From an uncultured Actinomycetes bacterium (GTDB taxonomy: Bacteria; Actinomycetota; Acidimicrobiia; Acidimicrobiales; Ilumatobacteraceae), in NCBI GenBank assembly GCA_937927625.1, contig CALBSD010000036.1, positions 1 to 12,510 on the forward strand: a DNA stretch of 12,510 nucleotides, written 5' to 3'. Below, piece after piece: positions 7,593 to 12,510 of the stretch. The first letter of the stretch is position 1, and each line of letters begins with the position of its first letter. Under the pieces are notes generated by a model. It saw nothing but the letters and a program-made list of their open reading frames with translations. It was not told the DNA's origin and made no database searches. Both the position numbers and the translations under genes were made by a program.

Positions 7593-8522
7593 TTACGCAG
7601 CGAGAGAATCGGTTGGTGCGGGAGCAACTTTTGCTGCGGAGTATGGCAACCAAGTGCCGGCCTCGAAGTCATACAACTTGCAGTTCTTCGTGGAACGAAG
7701 GAACTCACGAAGCGAGAGACGGATACGACGAACAGTGTCGGGGTAGGCCGCTTCGATGGCATTGGCTGCGGTGGGCAACTGATGGAATGGAATGCGCACA
7801 TCAACGTGGTGAGGGACGTGTACGAAAATGTTGTGGAACCACAACCAGTTGACGAGGCGTGGCGTCTTCATGATGGTGGTTGATTCCATCTGGCCCTTGT
7901 ATTGAGACCATTCCTTTTTTGACCACCAGCGGATGTCGGGTGACACGTGGTGGACGTACACAGTCCAGCCAATGATCTGAAGGAACAAGAAGAAAGGCAC
8001 AACGAACAACTTGATAGGTAGCCAGATTGCCGCGACAGCACCACCAGTGAGCGCACCAATTGCAATAGTGATTGCAAAGACAACTGCAATGCCGGCACTA
8101 AGGGTGATCTTGTCACGCACAACCGCTGCACGGCGCTTTCCTTCAGGGTTGTATCGCCACATCTTTTCCCACCACACGGTGCGGAAGAAGTAGGCACCAG
8201 AGCCAAGCCATGACCATTCGAGGCGATGACGTAAACGCTGTATTGAGTTGTAGGTGCGGAACTCTTCCACTGTTGCGGGGTGCCATACGAAGTCAAAGCC
8301 TTCACGTGTTGTGTAGCCGTGGTGAATGCGGTTATGGCCGAGGTCCCACGCGGACTCAACATGCACGCTGGGGCCCATGGAGAACTGAGCAACGATGCGA
8401 TTGATCTTGGGCGACGAGAGGAGTGCACCATGGGAGGCATCGTGGCCAAGAACAAAGAGGCCAGAGACGGCAAGACCGCCGGCAATCCAGAGCAGCACAA
8501 TGGCCCACCATGAAGATGCCAT
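7593..8522 (-). CDS. Membrane fatty acid desaturase (start codon uncertain; frame extends upstream)
   Basis: Di-iron membrane desaturase/hydroxylase that would introduce a double bond into a fatty acyl chain or oxidise a related lipid. From the first ATG it has 309 residues with the three histidine boxes HDASH (27-31), HNRIHH (63-68) and HVPHH (235-239), plus VYVHH (188-192). Hydrophobic segments are at about 7-25, 140-160 and 166-190. The ATG at 8522 is probably not the true start. In the same frame upstream another 57 codons read as a typical desaturase N-terminus (a basic leader, IPAVCYERPTGRA, then a hydrophobic helix), ending at an in-frame TAG (8694-8696). No ATG, GTG or TTG lies in those 57 codons. 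Beginning at 8522 would remove part of the first membrane helix. It is divergent from the malic enzyme gene. Confidence 0.85.
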   Translation of the reverse strand: MASSWWAIVLLWIAGGLAVSGLFVLGHDASHGALLSSPKINRIVAQFSMGPSVHVESAWDLGHNRIHHGYTTREGFDFVWHPATVEEFRTYNSIQRLRHRLEWSWLGSGAYFFRTVWWEKMWRYNPEGKRRAAVVRDKITLSAGIAVVFAITIAIGALTGGAVAAIWLPIKLFVVPFFLFLQIIGWTVYVHHVSPDIRWWSKKEWSQYKGQMESTTIMKTPRLVNWLWFHNIFVHVPHHVDVRIPFHQLPTAANAIEAAYPDTVRRIRLSLREFLRSTKNCKLYDFEAGTWLPYSAAKVAPAPTDSLAA

Positions 8523-8702
8523 CGCAAGTGCAGCCAGCGTGACGCCGTAGACAATGGTGGCTTTGATGAGAGCGCGGACGGCGCGCCCAGTGGGGCGTTC
8601 GTAACAGACGGCAGGAATCGATTCGCGGACAGTATTCAGCGAATGGGTGCGGTCTTTGATGAGGGGAGCAGTTTCGTTCTCGATGTCCTCAGGCTATTTC
8701 AT
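8523..8702 (-). other. Coding-like N-terminal extension of the desaturase, interrupted by amber TAG
   Basis: Read in the desaturase frame from 8702 the codons are ATG AAA TAG, then 57 sense codons running without break into the ATG at 8522. The translated stretch contains SLNTVRESIPAVC, YERPTGRAVR and a hydrophobic ATIVYGVTLAALA run, which fits the usual N-terminal region and first transmembrane helix of these desaturases. Options are a nonsense mutation or base error in codon 3, initiation at a rare codon (ATC at 8684 or a CTG), or real loss of the N-terminus. Confidence 0.65.
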
Positions 8703-8710
8703 AAATAGCC
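8692..8710. promoter_or_regulatory. Perfect 8-bp inverted repeat (possible operator) between desaturase and malic enzyme
   Basis: GGCTATTT (8692-8699), a 3-nt centre CAT, and AAATAGCC (8703-8710) form a perfect palindrome in the divergent intergenic region. It overlaps the ATG AAA TAG at the head of the desaturase frame and ends 38 bp before the malic enzyme ATG. The size suits a dimeric repressor operator; a short hairpin at the desaturase mRNA 5' end is the alternative. No regulator gene lies nearby. Confidence 0.45.
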
Positions 8711-8733
8711 ATGTAATGGCACTTTTGGTTGCG

Positions 8734-8739
8734 TAGCCT
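8734..8739 (+). promoter_or_regulatory. Candidate -10 box (TAGCCT) for the malic enzyme
   Basis: TAGCCT fits TAnnnT and lies 9 nt before the ATG at 8749, which has no Shine-Dalgarno. A near-leaderless transcript is possible. Flanking GGCACT (8718-8723) and AGTGCC (8741-8746) form an inverted repeat around it. Confidence 0.35.
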
Positions 8740-8748
8740 TAGTGCCTT

Positions 8749-10155
8749 ATGGCAACTCTTCCAGCCGCAGCCTTCTCCATCAGCCTTGATTGTGAGCTTG
8801 ACAACGTCCCAGGTGCCCTTGGACACTTGTGCACAGCAATTGGTGACGCCGGTGGCAACATCGGTGCCCTTGACGGGTTTGACATCCGCGGACCCGTTTT
8901 GCGCCGCACACTCGTCGTTCACTGCCGTGATGAGGCTCACCAGTTGGCCATCGTCGAAAAGGTGAAGGCCACCCCCAACATCACATTGGTGGATTGGTGG
9001 GACCGCACGTTCCGCATGCATGAGAACGGCAAGATTCAAATGTTCTCCACCGCGCCAGTGCGCGACAAGGACGACCTATCCATGGCGTACACCCCAGGTG
9101 TTGCGCGCGTGTGCACTGCCATCCAGGAAGATTCTTCGCTATCACACAAGTACACCATTCGTAAGAACACGGTGGCAATCGTCAGTAACGGAACAGCCGT
9201 CCTTGGTCTTGGCGACATTGGTCCTGAAGGTGCAATGCCTGTGATGGAAGGCAAGGCGCTCCTCTTTAAAGAGTTCGGTGGCGTTGACGGTTTCCCTATT
9301 TGTATTAATGCTCGCACCGTTGACGAAGTTGTTGACTTCGTCCAGCGCATTGCTCCCACCTTCGGTGGCATCAACCTCGAAGACATCGCAGCGCCAGAAT
9401 GTTTCGAAATCGAAGAGCGTTTGCGCGCAAGTCTCGACATTCCTGTTTTCCATGACGACCAGCACGGCACCGCAGTGGTGACGCTGGCTGCATTGTGGAA
9501 CTCGCTCAAGATCACTGGCAAGAAGATGGAAGATCTCTCCGTCGTCATCGCAGGTGTGGGTGCAGCTGGTGTTGCCATCGGCAAGATCCTTCTCAATGCT
9601 GGTGTTGGCGAAGTGGTGGGTTGTGACCGTGCAGGCGCTATTTACACCGGCCGTGGTGAACTCAACTCCGCGAAGGAATGGTTCGCTCAGCACACCAACC
9701 AAAGCCGCAAGATGGGCACGATTTCCGATGTGATGAAGGGCTCTGACGTCTTTATTGGCGTGAGTGGTCCTGATCTCATTACAGCGGCAGATGTTCGTTC
9801 AATGGCGAAGAATCCATTGGTGTTCGCGATGGCTAACCCCAATCCTGAGATTCGTCCAGAACAGGTTGATGGTCTTGCAGCAGTTATGGCAACGGGTCGC
9901 AGCGACTATCCAAACCAGATCAACAACGTTCTTGCATTCCCTGGCATCTTCCGTGGTGCACTTGATGCGAATGCATACGACATCACCGAAGGCATGAAGC
10001 TCGCAGCTGCCGTTGCAATCGCTGAATCAGTGAGCGATGCAGATCTCTCCCCAGAGTTCGTTGTTCCTTCGGTGTTCGACAAGACCATCGTGGAAAAGGT
10101 TGCTCCCGCAGTGGCAGCTGCTGCCGTTAAAGACGGCGTCATCCGCAAGTCCTAA
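8749..10155 (+). CDS. NAD(P)-dependent malic enzyme with N-terminal ACT domain
   Basis: Oxidative decarboxylation of malate to pyruvate with NAD(P)H production. Residues 1 to about 80 form an ACT-like regulatory domain (ISLDCELDNVPGALGHL, then the IGALDGFDI strand), implying allosteric control by a small ligand, probably an amino acid. The catalytic part follows: AYTPGVA (113-119, Y114 the likely catalytic tyrosine), VSNGTAVLGLGDIGP (145-159), MEGKALLFK (166-174, with the catalytic lysine), NLEDIAAP (209-216, metal-binding E211 and D212), FHDDQHGT (234-241, D236) and the Rossmann GVGAAG (269-274). The 468-residue length fits the short bacterial malic enzyme class. Cofactor preference is not decided from sequence. 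The ATG at 8749 is the natural start because the ACT domain begins at once. Confidence 0.95.
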   Translation: MATLPAAAFSISLDCELDNVPGALGHLCTAIGDAGGNIGALDGFDIRGPVLRRTLVVHCRDEAHQLAIVEKVKATPNITLVDWWDRTFRMHENGKIQMFSTAPVRDKDDLSMAYTPGVARVCTAIQEDSSLSHKYTIRKNTVAIVSNGTAVLGLGDIGPEGAMPVMEGKALLFKEFGGVDGFPICINARTVDEVVDFVQRIAPTFGGINLEDIAAPECFEIEERLRASLDIPVFHDDQHGTAVVTLAALWNSLKITGKKMEDLSVVIAGVGAAGVAIGKILLNAGVGEVVGCDRAGAIYTGRGELNSAKEWFAQHTNQSRKMGTISDVMKGSDVFIGVSGPDLITAADVRSMAKNPLVFAMANPNPEIRPEQVDGLAAVMATGRSDYPNQINNVLAFPGIFRGALDANAYDITEGMKLAAAVAIAESVSDADLSPEFVVPSVFDKTIVEKVAPAVAAAAVKDGVIRKS

Positions 10156-10199
10156 GACATCGCATTTGTGTCTGCGACTGCAGACAGCGTCAAGATGTC
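10156..10199 (+). terminator. Bipartite stem-loop directly after the malic enzyme stop
   Basis: GACATC (10156-10161) pairs with GATGTC (10194-10199). A symmetric 7/7 internal loop separates this from TGTCTGC (10169-10175) pairing with GCAGACA (10180-10186) around a GACT tetraloop. The outer stem begins at the base after the TAA. There is no U-tract, so it is at best a non-canonical terminator or mRNA 3' stabiliser. Confidence 0.4.
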
Positions 10200-10320
10200 A
10201 ATGGTGGAGCTGGGAGATTTCCCACCATCCCTTGTGATTACAGGCTCAGAGGGCGCTTTCGAGACTGGTTACGCCTACGAGTTACGCCAGAACCCCGTCA
10301 GACGCGCTGAGAGAGCCTGA
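10195..10320 (+). other. Doubtful 41-residue open frame downstream of malic enzyme
   Basis: ATG at 10195 (also ATG 10201) opens a 41-codon frame ending in TGA at 10318-10320, containing GSEGAFETGYAYELRQ. The frame has no stop back to the malic enzyme TAA, so 54 sense codons run in phase with that gene. It has no Shine-Dalgarno, no recognised family and overlaps hairpins. It may be a chance frame, a small protein, or an old extension of the malic enzyme reading frame. Confidence 0.15.
10201..10228 (+). terminator. Second hairpin downstream of malic enzyme
   Basis: ATGGTGG (10201-10207) pairs perfectly with CCACCAT (10222-10228), with an alternative inner pairing GGGA/TCCC. It is followed by CCCTTGTGATT, only weakly T-rich. 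Together with the preceding stem-loop it may end the malic enzyme transcript. The rest of 10229-10400 holds no gene I can support. Confidence 0.3.
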
Positions 10321-10350
10321 GGGCCGCGATCACACCCAACACAGTGCCAC

Positions 10351-10397
10351 ACAGCCCGGGGCTGTCAATGGACCCCACGCGGGCCTCAACGCGCCCG
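10351..10397 (-). terminator. GC-rich hairpins downstream of the HEPN gene
   Basis: Just past the TGA of the minus-strand gene, GCCCG (10393-10397) and CGGGC (10380-10384) form a 5-bp stem with an 8-nt loop. A further 15-bp palindrome of ACAGCCC and GGGCTGT lies at 10351-10365. Neither is followed by a clear U-run; GC-rich hairpins without one can occur at actinobacterial transcript ends. Confidence 0.3.
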
Positions 10398-10400
10398 TTC

Positions 10401-11885
10401 TCAGGACTGCCAGCGGGCGAGCGGACCAACGGCTTCCGTCACCCAGGGCACGCCGTTGTCGGCGCCCCATGCCTGCCACTTGCTGCGCCAGTCGGCCAAC
10501 GTGGCGGGAGACTCAAATGCAGCTGTCATCTCGCCGGCCCGTTTGCCTGTCTCGAAGGGCCATGCCGGTTCGTCGCCGCTGCCGAGAACCAAACGGCACA
10601 ACAGGGCCCGCCTCGTCAGCTCACGAAGACGGTCTGTTGCATGGACGATGACGTCCCGATCGTGAATGTCGCCGCCGACCTTGGACACGCGGCGCAACTT
10701 GGCGACGATTCGGTTCTCGTCGAGTTGTCGTCCGTGGGTCACGTCGGACCGCACCGAGTAGAACAACTTGATGTCACGCATGACGTCCTGGTGGGAGTCT
10801 TGCTCGGTCGAGATGAGGTCCGCACACCGCCGGCTGAGGTTCGCGCCGATGTCACTGGGATCATCCGGTAGTAGCGACGCTTCGAGGGAAATCACGAGGC
10901 TCACGATCCCGTCGTACAAGTCCGGTTCGAACTTGGCGCCAACGAAACGCCGGAGCGCGTATCGCATCGGAGGCACAACCCGGCTGGTGGGCGCAACCTT
11001 GGTCGCCGCAACGAGTGCCCGTACGGCCGCGATTGCTTGCGTGTCTGTATCGGCGATTCGCACCGGTCTCTGATACCAGAGCCGGCTGACGGGGCCAGTC
11101 TGAAAGAGTGTGCGTCTCGGCGGCACACCGCTCACTTCCCGAGACGAGCCGATGATGTCGAAGATGCTGTGAGCCGTACCGCCGAACAGAAGATCGAGAG
11201 CAAGCAGCATGTCGTCGATTCGCCTCTGCATGGTTTCGGGGTTGTCCAACGTCGCAGGTGAGTGCCCTGTCTCGACATCAGATCGGGTCACCACCAGCGA
11301 CACCGGTTCGCTCCCGAAGGTCTCGTGGGGTTCGAGACCGTCAGCCCGGCCGCATGCCGGCACCAACGTCCGCAAGGTTGCATAAAGGTTCCGGTCTGTC
11401 GAGATCTCATCGCCCCGGATCGGGATGACTTCGACATCGGCGAGTGCGAGAACTTCCTCTGTAGAAGTTCCGAGATGACCGACCACTCGACAGCAGACAA
11501 CCTCCACCGTGTCACTCAGCACCGATTCGACGAACTCACCGACGAGGTCGTCCAGCTCGGGATGGTCGTCATGAAGCGCTGTGCCGAGGCGATTGACGCG
11601 CGTCGCACATGCCTCGATCAAACTGGTGGTGTAGAGCACCTCGGAGTCTCTCGGAAGCGACGACGTGCCATCGGGACGAAAGCGAGGAACGACCGCTTCG
11701 ATCAGGGTTTCCAGATCGTCCGTGGCGCTGATCGACCGGATGAGCGCTCCGTCCATGTTGGTACCCATCCGGACGTGCGGGTCATAGCGAGGTCGGGGAA
11801 CTACGTGACCATCACGGAGCTTCCGCAACGCGGCATGAACCCACGAACTCGCGGCAGCAGCCAGTTGTTCCCGATCTGTCGTCAT
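10401..11885 (-). CDS. Apea-like HEPN-domain protein, possible RNase / defence-associated
   Basis: A 494-residue cytoplasmic protein with no signal peptide. The C-terminal half (about 310-435) fits an Apea-type HEPN domain: a helix YDGIVSLVISLEASLLPDD (324-342), ANLSRRCADLI (348-358), then DIKLFYSVRSDVTHG (371-385), which carries the HEPN Rx4H motif as R379-SDVT-H384 followed by G385, and a long basic helix afterwards. HEPN proteins with this motif are often metal-independent RNases in toxin or antiviral systems; this activity is inferred. The N-terminal approximately 300 residues are not recognised. No MNT nucleotidyltransferase or antitoxin lies beside it. GC content (about 60-65%) is well above that of the first 10 kb. 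A TATTGT box lies 7 nt before the ATG and no Shine-Dalgarno is seen. Confidence 0.75.
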   Translation of the reverse strand: MTTDREQLAAAASSWVHAALRKLRDGHVVPRPRYDPHVRMGTNMDGALIRSISATDDLETLIEAVVPRFRPDGTSSLPRDSEVLYTTSLIEACATRVNRLGTALHDDHPELDDLVGEFVESVLSDTVEVVCCRVVGHLGTSTEEVLALADVEVIPIRGDEISTDRNLYATLRTLVPACGRADGLEPHETFGSEPVSLVVTRSDVETGHSPATLDNPETMQRRIDDMLLALDLLFGGTAHSIFDIIGSSREVSGVPPRRTLFQTGPVSRLWYQRPVRIADTDTQAIAAVRALVAATKVAPTSRVVPPMRYALRRFVGAKFEPDLYDGIVSLVISLEASLLPDDPSDIGANLSRRCADLISTEQDSHQDVMRDIKLFYSVRSDVTHGRQLDENRIVAKLRRVSKVGGDIHDRDVIVHATDRLRELTRRALLCRLVLGSGDEPAWPFETGKRAGEMTAAFESPATLADWRSKWQAWGADNGVPWVTEAVGPLARWQS

Positions 11886-11892
11886 CGCGCAG

Positions 11893-11898
11893 ACAATA
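11893..11898 (-). promoter_or_regulatory. Candidate -10 box (TATTGT) for the HEPN gene
   Basis: Minus-strand TATTGT is followed by exactly 7 nt and the ATG at 11885, the same spacing as the boxes before 1796, 3596 and 7556. No -35 is clear. Confidence 0.5.
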
Positions 11899-11916
11899 GC
11901 GGGCCGGTGTGTGTTG

Positions 11917-11934
11917 GCAGCCGAGTGTGGCTGC
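11917..11934 (-). terminator. Hairpin at the stop of the collagen-like gene
   Basis: GCAGCC (11917-11922) and GGCTGC (11929-11934) form a 6-bp stem with a 6-nt loop that overlaps the last base of the TAG codon. No U-tract follows. It could separate the collagen-like transcript from the HEPN gene 48 bp downstream. Confidence 0.3.
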
Positions 11935-12419
11935 TACTCGTCAACCACTTTGAGAGTGATCGAGCAGTCGTAAACCGTGTACCAGTTCCACGATCCGCCG
12001 AGACTTGAGGTGTCATAGAGAACGCCGTTGTAGATCTTGCCGGTCGGCAGGAAACTGCTTGAGCCCGAGCCACAACTCGCGAAGATGCCAGACGAACTCG
12101 TGTATCTCAGCGTGACGGTCTTGGTCTTCACACTCGCGGATGATCCTGCGTCTCCCGTGTCACCTTTCGGGCCGGCCGGGCCCGTGGGACCTGCGGCGCC
12201 CGGTGAGCCGGCTGGACCCGCCTCGCCGAAGATGGTGGACGACTCGCCTGCGACACATCTCTTGACTGAAGCAAGTCGCATCGCGCCAGTCTTCTTGTTG
12301 ATGCAGACTCGCTGGCCGTCTGAAGCTGCGCGAGCGGGCGGCGAGCTCGGTGTGAGTGCCCCGCCGACAACGACGCCCGCAACAAACAGAAGTGCGCCAG
12401 CACATACGAATCGCCTCAT
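11934..12419 (-). CDS. Secreted collagen-like (Gly-X-Y) repeat protein
   Basis: A 161-residue exported protein. The N-terminus MRR plus a hydrophobic core (4-22) and an ARA-AS site near residue 31 form a signal peptide. Next is a small motif seen in many actinobacterial collagen-like proteins, CINKKTGAMRL with a paired cysteine (C39, C55) and a GES end. Ten glycines spaced every third residue follow (G65 to G92), giving nine Gly-X-Y triplets rich in Pro and Ala and a PKGDTGD segment. A 69-residue tail, with C116 and C152 possibly disulfide-linked, ends the protein. The collagen segment is short and could assist trimerisation of the tail at the cell surface. There is no LPxTG or membrane anchor. 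Unlike most genes here it has a strong Shine-Dalgarno. The role is unknown; adhesion or surface display is a guess. Confidence 0.8.
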   Translation of the reverse strand: MRRFVCAGALLFVAGVVVGGALTPSSPPARAASDGQRVCINKKTGAMRLASVKRCVAGESSTIFGEAGPAGSPGAAGPTGPAGPKGDTGDAGSSASVKTKTVTLRYTSSSGIFASCGSGSSSFLPTGKIYNGVLYDTSSLGGSWNWYTVYDCSITLKVVDE

Positions 12420-12424
12420 GGGAT

Positions 12425-12431
12425 CCTCCTT
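12425..12431 (-). promoter_or_regulatory. Strong Shine-Dalgarno (AAGGAGG) for the collagen-like gene
   Basis: AAGGAGG on the minus strand stands 5 nt before the ATG at 12419. It is the only near-perfect ribosome binding site in the window and fixes this start. Confidence 0.8.
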
Positions 12432-12481
12432 CGTCCAAGCTCCTGGCGACAGTCGAATCGGCAGGAGTTCGATTTGGCGAC

Positions 12482-12499
12482 CACCGTACTGAGACGGTG
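12482..12499. repeat. Small inverted repeat upstream of the collagen-like gene
   Basis: CACCGT (12482-12487) and ACGGTG (12494-12499) flank a 6-nt centre. On the minus strand a TACGGT (12483-12488) within it fits a -10 box that would give a leader of about 60 nt. Otherwise 12432-12510 holds no gene. Confidence 0.25.
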
Positions 12500-12510
12500 T
12501 GTCCCGTTCG

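Noticed and set aside
10268..10288. GTTACGCC direct repeat (two copies, 13 bp apart)
   Set aside because: Only two short copies and no further units; not a repeat array.
10229..10400. tRNA gene or attachment site at the composition boundary
   Set aside because: A CTTTCGAGAC string looks loosely like a T-loop, but no cloverleaf, acceptor stem or flanking direct repeat could be built on either strand.
10344..10871. 175-codon plus-strand open frame
   Set aside because: Mostly antisense to the HEPN gene, with unprotein-like composition and no start signal.
11262..12008. 248-codon plus-strand open frame
   Set aside because: Antisense to the HEPN gene in high-GC DNA where long shadow frames are common; no recognisable family and Arg/His-rich composition.
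12037..12492. Plus-strand frame with a GPAGPVGPAAPGEP collagen-like run
   Set aside because: It is the reverse complement of the true Gly-X-Y repeat: GGN/CCN codons read as Gly/Pro on both strands. The minus strand has the signal peptide and Shine-Dalgarno.

Overview
The window looks like a piece of a free-living actinobacterial chromosome, most plausibly from an Acidimicrobiia-type lineage (Ilumatobacteraceae-like). That placement is an inference from moderate GC (roughly 50-55% over the first 10 kb), very tight packing, many GTG starts, few Shine-Dalgarno sequences, and the mix of acyl-CoA synthetases, an LLM flavin oxidoreductase, a membrane desaturase and an ACT-type malic enzyme. No rRNA, tRNA, CRISPR array, insertion sequence or integrase was found.

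Layout. 3-950 (+): C-terminal part of an acyl-CoA synthetase cut by the window edge. 957-1796 (-): TIM-barrel amidohydrolase. 1842-2750 (+): probable double hot-dog protein. 2760-3545 (-): DODA-type extradiol dioxygenase. 3596-4171 (+): PAP2-superfamily membrane phosphatase, followed after 11 bp by a complete acyl-CoA synthetase (4183-5895, +). 5899-7556 (-): a two-gene unit, LLM flavin oxidoreductase then a cysteine-rich DUF3109-like protein, joined by a GTGA overlap. 7593-8522 (-): fatty acid desaturase, whose coding frame clearly continues upstream to an in-frame amber codon. 8749-10155 (+): ACT-domain malic enzyme. 10156-10400: no convincing gene, but several hairpins and one doubtful 41-codon frame. 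10401-11885 (-): large protein with an Apea-like HEPN signature. 11934-12419 (-): secreted collagen-like protein.

How the genes relate. The first 10 kb reads as lipid/aromatic acyl-CoA and redox metabolism: two acyl-activating enzymes, a hot-dog protein (thioester-type fold), a hydrolase, a ring-cleavage-type dioxygenase, a flavin monooxygenase, a desaturase, a phosphatase acting on lipid or phosphate substrates, and an enzyme supplying pyruvate and NAD(P)H. Strand changes at almost every gene argue against one long operon; only PAP2-synthetase and LLM-DUF look co-transcribed.

Expression signals. Four starts (1796, 3596, 7556, 11885) are preceded by a TAnnnT hexamer exactly 7 nt upstream, and two more (3545, 8749) by one at 8-9 nt. 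None has a good Shine-Dalgarno. This is the arrangement expected for leaderless transcripts. It also settles the PAP2 and amidohydrolase starts and agrees with the inferred two-gene units, whose second genes lack the box.

The last 2.2 kb differ: GC rises to about 60-70% from roughly 10.3 kb onward and the content turns accessory (HEPN protein, collagen-like secreted protein). The likeliest reading is a variable or acquired segment. The most notable anomalies are the desaturase N-terminus interrupted by TAG beneath a perfect palindrome, the orphan HEPN protein, and the leaderless-promoter pattern.
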